Assembly (NCBI RefSeq): GCF_028369295.1
Contig: NZ_JAQMYP010000029.1
Location: 1-64,000 of the forward strand
DNA: 64,000 nucleotides
Direction of reading: 5' to 3'
Source of the DNA: Streptomyces sp. HD
GTDB lineage: Bacteria > Actinomycetota > Actinomycetes > Streptomycetales > Streptomycetaceae
Positions 8,629 to 16,586 of the stretch are shown piece by piece. Numbering within the stretch: the stretch's first letter is position 1; every line of letters starts with the position of its first letter. The position numbers and the translations under genes are program-made. The notes below the pieces were generated by a model, which saw only the letters and a program-made list of their open reading frames with translations, did no database searches and was not told where the DNA came from.

Positions 8629-9462
8629 ATGGCAGACGCGCACGCCGCAGGCTCGGCCGCCCGGCGCGGACCCGACGAGGAGCCGCAGGCCGCACCGCCC
8701 GCCGTCGCGCCCTCGCCCGCACCTTCGCCTGCTCCGGCCGCTCCGTCCCCTCCCGCTCCGTCCCCTCCGGCGTCGCCGTCCGCCGAACCCCGCGTCGGTG
8801 TGGCCGCCCTCTCCCTGCGCTACCAGATCGGTGCCGCCCTCGCCCTCGCGGTCGTCGCGATCGCCGTCTGTGTCCACATCGGCATGGTCTTCCTGCACGT
8901 CGCCCCGCCGAACACGGTCACCAAGCAGCACGGCAAGGCGATCGACGACTGGATATACCCGGAGTTCGAACAGAACTGGAAGCTGTTCGCCCCCAACCCC
9001 CTGCAGCAGAACATCGCGGTGCAGGTCCGCGCCGAGGTCGCCACCGGCGACGGCGGCACCCGCACCACCGGTTGGTACGACCTGTCCGCCCAGGACGGCC
9101 GGGCCATCGACGGCAATCTGCTGCCCAGCCACACGCAGCAGAACGAGCTGCGCCGGGCCTGGGACTTCTTCCTGGCCACGCACGACACCCAGAACCGTCC
9201 CGTGGGACTGCGCGGCGCCCTGTCCGAGACGTATCTGCGGCACATAGTGGAGCTGCGCCTCGACCGTGCGAACGCGGCCGGTGCGGGCGGCGTCGTCGAA
9301 CGCGTCCAGGTCCGCTCCCGCACCACCAATGTGCGGCCGCCGAAGTGGAGCGACGAGCAGGTCTCGGACAAGCCGACCTACCGCATGCTGCCCTGGTGGT
9401 GGGTCCCGAAGGACGAGGACGGGGCCGAAGCCGAGGCAGCGACCCAGGAGGGCGCCCGGTGA
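8629..9462 (+). CDS. DUF5819 family membrane-anchored protein (SdpA-like)
   Basis: 277 residues. A Pro/Ala-rich cytoplasmic N-terminus (~1-60) is followed by one membrane helix (IGAALALAVVAIAVCVHIGMVF, broken as IGAALALAVVAIAV + CVHIGMVF, ~66-88) and an extracytoplasmic domain with EQNWKLFAPNPLQQNIAVQV (~116-135) and an all-polar C-terminus. The WxxFAPNP motif and its partner gene recall SdpA, which with HTTM protein SdpB matures the SdpC toxin in Bacillus; the match is a pattern judgement. The stop overlaps the HTTM start by 4 bases, so they are co-translated. Confidence 0.82.
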   Translation: MADAHAAGSAARRGPDEEPQAAPPAVAPSPAPSPAPAAPSPPAPSPPASPSAEPRVGVAALSLRYQIGAALALAVVAIAVCVHIGMVFLHVAPPNTVTKQHGKAIDDWIYPEFEQNWKLFAPNPLQQNIAVQVRAEVATGDGGTRTTGWYDLSAQDGRAIDGNLLPSHTQQNELRRAWDFFLATHDTQNRPVGLRGALSETYLRHIVELRLDRANAAGAGGVVERVQVRSRTTNVRPPKWSDEQVSDKPTYRMLPWWWVPKDEDGAEAEAATQEGAR

Positions 9463-10685
9463 ACCGCTTCGCCCTCGCGATCTCCTCCGCCATCGCCCGC
9501 GTCACCGAGTCCGCCCTCGGCCCGTACCAGACGGCCGTGATCCGCATCGGCTTCGCCGCGACCTGGCTGCTGTTCCTGCTGCGCGAGTTCCCCCACCGCC
9601 AGGAGATGTACGGCCCCGACGGCCCCTGGGACTTCGATCTCGCCCAGCAGCTGATCGGGACGAACGGCTCCTTCACCGCCCTGATCTGGTCGAGCGGCCG
9701 GTTCTGGTTCGAGACCGTCTACGTCTTCGCGGTCCTGACCAGCGTGCTGCTGCTGCTCGGCTGGCGCACCCGCACGATGTCCGTGCTGTTCATGGTCGGC
9801 GTGCTCTCGCTGCAGAACCGCTCCATCTTCATGGGTGACGGCGGTGACAACGTCCTGCACCTGATGTGCGTCTATCTCGTCTTCACGCGCTGCGGCCAGG
9901 TCTGGTCGCTGGACGAGCGCCGGGCCCGGCGCAGAAGCGCGGCACGCGCGCGTGGCGAGCGGATCGCGCCGGACCGTCTGGGTCCGGCGCTGTGGAGCGT
10001 GCTCGGGTTCGTGCTGGTCGCGGTGACCGCGGCGGGCCGTCTGGACGGCGACCTGACCGTGCCGCTGATCCTGTGGCTCCTCTGGCTGTCGCTGGGCGTG
10101 TGGTGGATCGTCGGCCGTCGTGCGCGCACGGCCGAGCCCCGGATCCTCCTCGACGTCATCGGCAACATCGTGCACAACGGCGCCCTGCTGGTGATCATGG
10201 CCGAGGCGTGCCTGATCTACGCGACCGCCGGCTGGTACAAGATCCAGGGCTCCCGCTGGCAGGACGGCACCGCCGTCTACTACCCGCTGCATCTCGACTA
10301 CTTCTCCCCCTGGCCCGCCCTCGCCGACCTGCTGTCCTCCAGCGGCATGATGGTGATGCTGATCACCTACGGCACGGTCCTTGTGCAGGTCGCCTTCCCG
10401 TTCACGCTGTTCAACCGGCGGGTCAAGAACGTCCTCCTCGCCGCGATGATCACCGAGCACGCCGTGATCGCGGTCGTCCTGGGCCTGCCGTTCTTCTCAC
10501 TCGCCATGATCGCGGCGGACTCGGTCTTCCTGCCGACGACGTTCCTGCGCCGCCTGGGCGGCTGGGCGGCACGCGCGCGTGAACGCCTGTCGCGCCTGGC
10601 CCGGCGCGGCGACGACCCCGCGCCGCCCCCCGAACCGCGCGCCCCGGAGAACCCCGAGCACGCGCACGTAGGCTTCCCGGCATGA
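9459..10685 (+). CDS. HTTM-domain membrane protein (SdpB / gamma-carboxylase-like)
   Basis: 408 residues starting at GTG inside GTGA, overlapping the upstream stop. It has at least seven to nine hydrophobic helices, with HTTM landmarks: GPYQTAVIRIGFAATWLLFL (~20-39), GDGGDNVLHLMCVYLVF and AGWYKIQGSRWQDGTAVYYP (~264-283), the latter like the conserved K-W-x-x-G-TA-Y region of vitamin-K-dependent carboxylase relatives. Partnership with DUF5819 is the SdpA/SdpB arrangement; a substrate peptide gene is not evident next door. The longer open frame upstream of 9459 is a shadow of the DUF5819 gene. Confidence 0.85.
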   Translation: MNRFALAISSAIARVTESALGPYQTAVIRIGFAATWLLFLLREFPHRQEMYGPDGPWDFDLAQQLIGTNGSFTALIWSSGRFWFETVYVFAVLTSVLLLLGWRTRTMSVLFMVGVLSLQNRSIFMGDGGDNVLHLMCVYLVFTRCGQVWSLDERRARRRSAARARGERIAPDRLGPALWSVLGFVLVAVTAAGRLDGDLTVPLILWLLWLSLGVWWIVGRRARTAEPRILLDVIGNIVHNGALLVIMAEACLIYATAGWYKIQGSRWQDGTAVYYPLHLDYFSPWPALADLLSSSGMMVMLITYGTVLVQVAFPFTLFNRRVKNVLLAAMITEHAVIAVVLGLPFFSLAMIAADSVFLPTTFLRRLGGWAARARERLSRLARRGDDPAPPPEPRAPENPEHAHVGFPA

Positions 10686-11425
10686 CCGTGACCTCCTGGA
10701 ACCGGCTCGCCGGGACCTCCGTACTGCTCGACGGCTTCCACGCGCTCAAGCACGCAGTCCGCTTCGGCGCCGAGGTCCCGGTGGCGGTGGCCGTGGACCG
10801 GGAGGCGGCGCTGGCCCTCGCCGACGAACTGGCGCCGGATGTGCGGGAGCCGTTGGACGTGCTGCTGACCGAGGTCCCGGAGTCGACGTACACGTCCCTC
10901 GTGCCGCGCCCGCACCCCACGGCCGTAGCCGCTCTGGCGGTACGTCCGTCCCGCGCGGCCAACCTCGAAAAGCTGGCCCACACCCCGCGCACCGCCCCGG
11001 TGGTGGTCCTCGACAACCCCCGAAACCTCGGCAACGCGGGCGCCGTGATCCGCCTGGCCGCCGGCTTCGGCGCGACCGGCGTGGTCACCACCGGCACGCT
11101 CGACCCCTGGCATCCGACGGTCGTACGCGGCGGAGCGGGACTGCACTTCGCGACGGCCGTGGAGCGGCTGGGCGTGGACGAGCTGCCGCCGGGGCCGCTC
11201 TTCGCGCTGGACCCGGAGGGCGACGACATCCGGGGCACCAAGCTCCCGGACGACGCCGTCCTCGCCTTCGGGTCGGAGCGAAGCGGCCTGTCGGCCGAAC
11301 TACGCGCGCGTGCCGACCATTTGGTGGCCCTGCCGATGCGCCCCCAGGTCTCCAGCTACAACTTGGCGACGAGCGTGGCGATGACGCTGTACCACTGGAG
11401 CACGGGCACTGGGGCGCCCCTCTAG
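10682..11425 (+). CDS. TrmH/SpoU-family RNA methyltransferase
   Basis: 247 residues. The knot motifs are all present: DNPRNLGNAGAVIRLAAGFG (~103-122), VLAFGSERSGLS (~196-207) and MRPQVSSYNLATSVAMTLY (~219-237). These proteins 2'-O-methylate tRNA or rRNA riboses with S-adenosylmethionine; the RNA target cannot be read from sequence. The ATG overlaps the HTTM stop by 4 bases, making a three-gene operon with the SdpAB-like pair. Confidence 0.9.
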   Translation: MTVTSWNRLAGTSVLLDGFHALKHAVRFGAEVPVAVAVDREAALALADELAPDVREPLDVLLTEVPESTYTSLVPRPHPTAVAALAVRPSRAANLEKLAHTPRTAPVVVLDNPRNLGNAGAVIRLAAGFGATGVVTTGTLDPWHPTVVRGGAGLHFATAVERLGVDELPPGPLFALDPEGDDIRGTKLPDDAVLAFGSERSGLSAELRARADHLVALPMRPQVSSYNLATSVAMTLYHWSTGTGAPL

Positions 11426-11460
11426 GGGGCGCGGGGAACTGCGCGACCAGCCACAACGCA
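11411..11460. repeat. dispersed GC-rich repeat / hairpin at the trmH end
   Basis: GCGCCCC-TCTA-GGGGGCGC hairpin overlapping the stop codon, followed by GGGAACTGCGCGACCAGCCA, a short element often found between Streptomyces genes and related to the copies at 6569 and 51092. It may act as terminator for the operon. Confidence 0.6.
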
Positions 11461-11509
11461 ACCGGCAGCCGCGCAGTCACCGCACGTCCCGAGCTCTTGG
11501 GCGTCGCGC

Positions 11510-13201
11510 TCAGGCCTCCCGACGCACCTCGACGACCCGGAACCGGTTGGCCACGAACGCCCCGTCGCACAGTGCCGAGTTGGCCGCCGGGTTGCCGCCC
11601 GATCCGTGGAAGTCGCTGAAGGCGGCCGTCTGGTTGACGTACACCCCGCCCGTGAGGTTGAACGACAGCTGGGCGGCCTCCTCCAGGCAGACCTCCTGGA
11701 TCGCCGCCTCGACCTCGTCGTCGGTCGTGTACGCGCCGACGGTCATCGCGCCCTTCTCCCGCACGGTCCGCCGCAGCAACTCCACCGCCTCCGCGGCCGA
11801 GTCGACCGCGACCGCGAACGACACCGGCCCGAAGCACTCGCTCATGTACGCGGCCTCGTCGTCCGGCTTGGCCCCGTCCAGCTTCACGATCACCGGCGTA
11901 CGGACCACCGCGTCCGGGAATTCCGGGTTCGCGATCTCGCGGGAGGCGAGGGCGACTTCGCCGAGCCCGGCCGCTGCCTCCAGCCGTGCTTTCACGTCCG
12001 GGTTGACGATCGCGCCGAGCAGCGCGTTCGCGCGGGCGTCGTCGCCGAGGAGGCCGTCGACCGAGCGGGCGAGGTCGGCGACGACCTCGTCGAAGGTCTT
12101 GGGGCCCTCGTCGGTACGGATGCCGTCGCGGGGGATGAGCAGGTTCTGCGGGGTGGTGCACATCTGGCCGCTGTACAGGGACAGCGAGAAGGCCAGGTTG
12201 GACAGCATCCCCTTGTAGGTGTCGGTGGAGTCGACGATCACCGTGTTGACGCCGGCCTTCTCCGTGTAGACCTGCGCCTGGCGGGCGTTGGCCTCCAGCC
12301 AGTCGCCGAACACCGTCGATCCGGTGTAGTCGATGATCCGGATCTCGGGGCGGGTGGCCAGCGTCTTGGCGATGCCCTCGCCGGGCCGCTCGGCGGCCAG
12401 CGCGACCAGGTTCGGGTCGAAGCCCGCCTCGGCGAGCACCTGCCGCGCGACCTGCACCGTCAGCGCGAGCGGCAGCACCGCGCGCGGGTGGGGCTTCACG
12501 AGGACCGCGTTGCCGGTGGCCAGGGAGGCGAACAGGCCCGGGTAGCCGTTCCAGGTCGGGAAGGTGTTGCAGCCGATGACCATGGCGATGCCGCGCGGGA
12601 CCGGCGTGAACTGCTTGTTGAGCGCCAGCGGGTCGCGCTTGCCCTGCGGCTTGGTCCACTCCGCCGTGTCGGGGGTGCGGACCTGCTCGACGTACGCGTA
12701 CGCCACCGCCTCCAGGCCGCGGTCCTGCGCGTGCGGGCCGCCCGCCTGGAACGCCATCATGAAGGCCTGGCCGGAGGTGTGCATGACCGCGTGCGCGAAC
12801 TCGTGCGTCCGGTCGCTGATCCGCTTGAGGATCTCCACACAGACCACCGCGCGCATCTCGGCGCCCGCGTCCCGCCACTGCCGCATGCCCGACTTCATGG
12901 CAGGCAGCAGGACATCGACGTCGGCGTGCGGGTACTCGACGCCCAGCTCGATGCCGTACGGGGAGACCTCGCCGGCCACCCAGCCGTCGGTGCCGGCCTG
13001 ACCGAGGTCGAGGCGGGTGCCCAGGAGGGCGTCGAAGGCGGCTTTGCCCGCCGCCGCGTCCAGGCTGCCGTTCTCGCCGTAGACCTTGGGGTGCTCGGGG
13101 TGCGGTGACCAGTACGCGCGTGTGCGGATCGCTTCCAGCGCCTGGTCGAGGGTGGGCCGGTGCTTGGCGATCAGCTCGTGGGCGGTCAGTTCGGCGGCCA
13201 T
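11510..13201 (-). CDS. paaN: phenylacetic acid degradation protein PaaN (aldehyde dehydrogenase family)
   Basis: 563 residues, matching the ~550-residue PaaN family. It has the aldehyde dehydrogenase fold with AMVIGCNTFPTWNGYPGLFA (~205-225), YTGSTVFGDWLEANA (~290), and a catalytic-Cys region SLYSGQMCTTPQNLLIPRDG (~345-364). PaaN acts on the ring-opened oxepin-type semialdehyde of aerobic phenylacetyl-CoA catabolism; the bifunctional PaaZ form also has a hydratase domain, absent here. Divergent from paaH with a shared TetR-type operator between. Confidence 0.88.
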   Translation of the reverse strand: MAAELTAHELIAKHRPTLDQALEAIRTRAYWSPHPEHPKVYGENGSLDAAAGKAAFDALLGTRLDLGQAGTDGWVAGEVSPYGIELGVEYPHADVDVLLPAMKSGMRQWRDAGAEMRAVVCVEILKRISDRTHEFAHAVMHTSGQAFMMAFQAGGPHAQDRGLEAVAYAYVEQVRTPDTAEWTKPQGKRDPLALNKQFTPVPRGIAMVIGCNTFPTWNGYPGLFASLATGNAVLVKPHPRAVLPLALTVQVARQVLAEAGFDPNLVALAAERPGEGIAKTLATRPEIRIIDYTGSTVFGDWLEANARQAQVYTEKAGVNTVIVDSTDTYKGMLSNLAFSLSLYSGQMCTTPQNLLIPRDGIRTDEGPKTFDEVVADLARSVDGLLGDDARANALLGAIVNPDVKARLEAAAGLGEVALASREIANPEFPDAVVRTPVIVKLDGAKPDDEAAYMSECFGPVSFAVAVDSAAEAVELLRRTVREKGAMTVGAYTTDDEVEAAIQEVCLEEAAQLSFNLTGGVYVNQTAAFSDFHGSGGNPAANSALCDGAFVANRFRVVEVRREA

Positions 13202-13291
13202 GCGGGACCAACTCCTCGTTTCCTGAGCTCCTCGTCGAGCTCATGACCTGGGCACAGACATGGGCAGGAACAGCCAGACAGAGTTAGAGTA

Positions 13292-13305
13292 ACCGAACGA
13301 TCGGT
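13292..13305. promoter_or_regulatory. PaaR/TetR-type operator between paaN and paaH
   Basis: ACCGAACGATCGGT, arms ACCGA/TCGGT around a 4-base centre, followed by CGGG. It lies 57 bases before paaH and 91 before paaN. Actinobacterial PaaR (TetR) sites have ACCG-CGGT half-sites with this spacing. A near-identical copy is at 16513-16526. Confidence 0.6.
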
Positions 13306-13361
13306 CGGGACAAGGGGGTCCGCCGCATCTGTGGAAAACCCCGTGCGGGAGGATCGCGCAC

Positions 13362-14888
13362 ATGACAGCACTCGACCTCAGCAGCCCCGTGGCCGTCGTC
13401 GGCACCGGCACCATGGGCCAGGGCATCGCCCAGGTCGCATTGGTCGCCGGCCATCCCGTCCGGCTCTACGACGCCGTGCCCGGGCGGGCCCAGGACGCGG
13501 CCGACGCGATCGGCGTGCGCCTCGACCGGCTCGTCGAGAAGGACCGCCTCACCGCCGCCGACCGCGACGCGGCCCGCGCGCGGCTGGCGCCCGCCGAGGC
13601 GCTCGCCGACCTCGCGGACTGCGCGCTGGTCGTCGAGGCCGTCCTGGAGCGGCTCGACGTCAAGCAGGAGCTGTTCCGCGAGCTGGAGGGCGTCGTCGGA
13701 GAGGACTGCCTGCTCGCCACCAACACCTCGTCCCTGTCGGTCACGGCGATCGGTGGCGCCCTCGCCAACCCGGGGCGCCTCGTCGGACTGCACTTCTTCA
13801 ACCCCGCGCCGCTGCTGCCGCTGGTCGAGGTCGTCTCCGGGTTCGCCACCGACGTCACGTCGGCCACGCGCGCGTACGAGACGGCACGCGCCTGGGGGAA
13901 GACGCCGGTCGCCTGCGCCGACACCCCCGGCTTCATCGTCAACCGCATCGCCCGGCCGTTCTACGCCGAGGCCTTCGCGGTCTACGAGGCGCAGGGCGCC
14001 GACCCGGCCACCATCGACGCCGTCCTGCGTGAATGCGGCGGCTTCAGGATGGGCGCGTTCGAGCTCACCGACCTCATCGGGCAGGACGTCAACGAGTCCG
14101 TCACGCACTCCGTGTGGCAGTCCTTCTTCCAGGACGTGCGCTTCACGCCCTCCCTCGCCCAGCGTCGCCTGGTGGAGTCGGGCCGGCTCGGCCGCAAGAG
14201 CGGGCACGGCTGGTACGACTATTCCGGAGCGGACGGGGCCGCCGAGTCCGCCGAGCCGCACACCGCGGAGAAGGCCGCGCAGCCCGCCTACGTCGTCGCC
14301 GAGGGCGATCTGGGCCCGGCTTCCGAACTGCTCGCGCTGATCCGCGAGGCGGGCATCCCGGTGCGCGAGGAGGACGAGGACCACGGCACCCGCCTGGTGC
14401 TGCCCGGCGGAGGTCAGCTGGCGCTCGCCGATGGCCAGACGTCGGTGGAGTTCCGGGACGTCGTCTACTTCGACCTCGCCCTCGACTACCGCCGGGCCAC
14501 CCGTATCGCCCTGTCCGCCTCCCAGGACACCTCGCCGCAGACCCTCACCGAGGCCATCGGCCTCTTCCAGGCGCTCGGCAAGGACGTCAGCGTCATCGGC
14601 GACGTCCCCGGCATGATCGTCGCCCGCACGGTCGCCCGGGTCGTCGACCTCGCGCACGACGCCGTGGCCAAGGGCGTGGCCACCGAGGAGGACATCGACA
14701 CCGCGATGCGCCTGGGCGTCAACTACCCGCTCGGCCCCTTCGAGTGGAGCCGCAGGCTCGGCCGCAACTGGGCGTACGCCCTCCTCGACGACCTGCACCT
14801 GCGCGACCCCTCCGGGCGGTACGCGCCGTCCCTCGCGCTGTACCGCCACGCGTACGCCTCCGACAAGCGCGAGGGCAGCACCTCATGA
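13362..14888 (+). CDS. paaH: 3-hydroxyacyl-CoA dehydrogenase PaaH-type
   Basis: 508 residues. The N-terminal Rossmann domain has VAVVGTGTMGQGIAQVALVA (~11-30). It is followed by NTSSLSVTAIG, LVGLHFFNPAPLLPLVEVV (~140-158, with the catalytic His in HFFNP) and DTPGFIVNRIARPFYAEA (~187-204). A second C-terminal dehydrogenase domain lies after residue 400, as in PaaH. It oxidises 3-hydroxyadipyl-CoA to 3-oxoadipyl-CoA with NAD in phenylacetate catabolism. It is followed 17 bases later by a TetR gene, likely co-transcribed. Confidence 0.9.
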   Translation: MTALDLSSPVAVVGTGTMGQGIAQVALVAGHPVRLYDAVPGRAQDAADAIGVRLDRLVEKDRLTAADRDAARARLAPAEALADLADCALVVEAVLERLDVKQELFRELEGVVGEDCLLATNTSSLSVTAIGGALANPGRLVGLHFFNPAPLLPLVEVVSGFATDVTSATRAYETARAWGKTPVACADTPGFIVNRIARPFYAEAFAVYEAQGADPATIDAVLRECGGFRMGAFELTDLIGQDVNESVTHSVWQSFFQDVRFTPSLAQRRLVESGRLGRKSGHGWYDYSGADGAAESAEPHTAEKAAQPAYVVAEGDLGPASELLALIREAGIPVREEDEDHGTRLVLPGGGQLALADGQTSVEFRDVVYFDLALDYRRATRIALSASQDTSPQTLTEAIGLFQALGKDVSVIGDVPGMIVARTVARVVDLAHDAVAKGVATEEDIDTAMRLGVNYPLGPFEWSRRLGRNWAYALLDDLHLRDPSGRYAPSLALYRHAYASDKREGSTS

Positions 14889-14904
14889 CCCGGAAGGGCA
14901 CCCC

Positions 14905-15495
14905 ATGACCACCGCCAAGCGCGACACGTACACGCCGGAGACGCTGCTCTCCGTCGCCGTGCAGGTCTTCAACGAGCGCGGCTACGACGGCACCTCCATG
15001 GAGCACCTCTCCAAGGCGGCCGGCATCTCCAAGTCGTCGATCTACCACCACGTCGCGGGCAAGGAGGAGCTGCTGCGCCGGGCCGTCAGCCGGGCGCTCG
15101 ACGGGCTCTTCGGGATCCTCGGCGAGGAACACGCATGCGTGGGGCACGCCGCCGACCGCCTGGAGTACGTCGTACGGCGCATGGTCGAGGTGCTCATATC
15201 CGAGCTGCCCTACGTGACGCTGCTGCTGCGGGTGCGCGGCAACACCGACACCGAGCGATGGGCGCTGGAGCGGCGCCGCGACTTCGACCACCGGGTCGCC
15301 GAGCTGCTCAAGGCGGCCGCGGCCGACGGGGAGGTGCGCGCCGACGTGGAGGTGCGGCTGGCGACCCGGCTCGTCTTCGGGATGATCAACTCGATCGTGG
15401 AGTGGTACCGGCCGGACGGCCACGGCATGAACGAACGCGAGGTCGCCGACACCGTGGTGCGACTGGTCTTCGGGGGACTGCGGCAGGAAGGCTGA
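14905..15495 (+). CDS. TetR/AcrR-family regulator (PaaR-like)
   Basis: 196 residues. The N-terminal HTH reads FNERGYDGTSMEHLSKAAGI then SKSSIYHHVAGKEELL (~16-52), a classic TetR recognition region; the C-terminal half is helical. It sits directly behind paaH and close to paaN, so it is a likely local repressor acting on the ACCGA/TCGGT sites at 13292 and 16513. Ligand unknown; phenylacetyl-CoA is expected by analogy with PaaR. Confidence 0.85.
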   Translation: MTTAKRDTYTPETLLSVAVQVFNERGYDGTSMEHLSKAAGISKSSIYHHVAGKEELLRRAVSRALDGLFGILGEEHACVGHAADRLEYVVRRMVEVLISELPYVTLLLRVRGNTDTERWALERRRDFDHRVAELLKAAAADGEVRADVEVRLATRLVFGMINSIVEWYRPDGHGMNEREVADTVVRLVFGGLRQEG

Positions 15496-15592
15496 CCACG
15501 TCTTCCGCGGCGGCCGGCTGAGTATGCGCGCGTGGACGGCTGAGTACGCCGACGGATGTCCCCGAGCGGTCCCGGCTGGTGGGATGCGGGGC

Positions 15593-15895
15593 ATGACCCA
15601 GAACGACGTTCTGCCCTCCGACGCCGACCCGGCGTGGTGGAAGGCGCCTCTCGGGGCCACCGTACCGGCGCTGCCGCTCCTGGTCTGGGAGTTCGTCATC
15701 GGGGCCGAGGAAGCCCTCGGCCTCCTCGGGGGCGCGGTCTACTGGGCGGTCGGCCTGCTCGCGCTCGCCTGGGCGTTGCCGCACCGCCGGTCCGCGCGAA
15801 TGCTGCGCGTGACGGCGGCCTGCGCCGGGCTTTTCTGCGCGATTCTTCCGTTGCTGTTCCTGGTGTGGATGGCCATGGTGTGGTCCTCGGCCTGA
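15593..15895 (+). CDS. small membrane protein, unknown function
   Basis: 100 residues starting MTQNDVLPSDADPAWWKAPL. Hydrophobic helices are near 23-42 (ALPLLVWEFVIGAEEAL), 45-58 and 72-97 (AACAGLFCAILPLLFLVWMA). No family recognised. ATG 15593 was chosen over 15524 because GCGGGG precedes it and the upstream residues are low quality. Converges on the Lrp gene. Confidence 0.65.
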   Translation: MTQNDVLPSDADPAWWKAPLGATVPALPLLVWEFVIGAEEALGLLGGAVYWAVGLLALAWALPHRRSARMLRVTAACAGLFCAILPLLFLVWMAMVWSSA

Positions 15896-15910
15896 CGGCC
15901 GGGCCGACGC

Positions 15911-16411
15911 TCACCCTTGCGGCTCCAGGTCCTCCTCCTCGAACACCAGCAGCGTGCGCGTGCTGAGCACCTCCGGGATCGCCTGGAGCCGGGTGAGGAC
16001 CAGCTCGCGCAGCGCCCGGTTGTCGGGCGTGTGCACCAGGAGCAGGACGTCGAAGTCGCCGCCCACCAGGGCGATGTGGGAGGCGCCGGGCAGCTGGCGG
16101 AGCTGCTCGCGGACCGTGCGCCAGGAGTTCTGGACGATCTTCAGGGTGATGTACGCCGAGGTGCCGTGGCCCGCCCGCTCGTGGTTGACCCGGGCGCCGA
16201 AGCCGCGGATGACGCCGTCCTCGATGAGGCGGTTGATACGCGCGTAGGCATTGGCGCGCGAGACATGGACCCGCTCGGCGACCGACCGTATCGAAGCACG
16301 GCCGTCGGCCTGGAGCATCTGGAGGATGTCCTGATCGATGGCGTCGAGCGGACGGGGCGGCGCGAGGGGGGCTCCGCCGTCCGGGCTCTCGGCCATTTGT
16401 TCAGGAGCCAT
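15911..16411 (-). CDS. bkdR: Lrp/AsnC-family regulator of the bkd operon
   Basis: 166 residues. The HTH spans ~20-75: LDAIDQDILQMLQADGRASI then SVAERVHVSRANAYARINRL. The C-terminal RAM ligand-binding domain includes YITLKIVQ, ALVGGDFDVLLLV and STRTLLVFEE. Divergent from the bkd E1/E2 operon, so a leucine/branched-chain-responsive regulator of it by location (inference; the symbol is by analogy with Pseudomonas bkdR). The start at 16411 is backed by GGAAGGTGGGGGG; an in-frame ATG lies five codons later. Confidence 0.85.
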   Translation of the reverse strand: MAPEQMAESPDGGAPLAPPRPLDAIDQDILQMLQADGRASIRSVAERVHVSRANAYARINRLIEDGVIRGFGARVNHERAGHGTSAYITLKIVQNSWRTVREQLRQLPGASHIALVGGDFDVLLLVHTPDNRALRELVLTRLQAIPEVLSTRTLLVFEEEDLEPQG

Positions 16412-16512
16412 GTCCCCCCACCTTCCTCCCGTGGACGTACTGCGTTCATTGGAGGCTGTGGAGAACCGTTTGTCCACAGCCTGAGGGGGCCTGTAGCCAA
16501 AATGTGCCGACG

Positions 16513-16526
16513 ACCGAACAATCGGT
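16513..16526. promoter_or_regulatory. second ACCGA/TCGGT operator, in the bkd promoter region
   Basis: ACCGAACAATCGGT differs by one base from the site between paaN and paaH. It lies 61 bases before the bkd E1alpha start, in the 175-base divergent gap to the Lrp gene. It suggests that the TetR regulator at 14905 also controls the bkd operon. Confidence 0.55.
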
Positions 16527-16586
16527 AGGTGAGGCGCCTCACAGTCGACGCGTCTCCCGTAGCCACTCCCACGAGGAGGTGCCGTC

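Noticed and set aside
8562..9458. In-frame upstream extension of the HTTM gene
   Set aside because: It lies in a shifted frame of the DUF5819 gene, with Arg/Pro-rich shadow sequence; the GTG at 9459 begins the membrane protein.
11085..13244. 719-codon minus-strand frame overlapping paaN and trmH
   Set aside because: Shifted-frame shadow of paaN with Arg/Pro-rich composition and no family motif.
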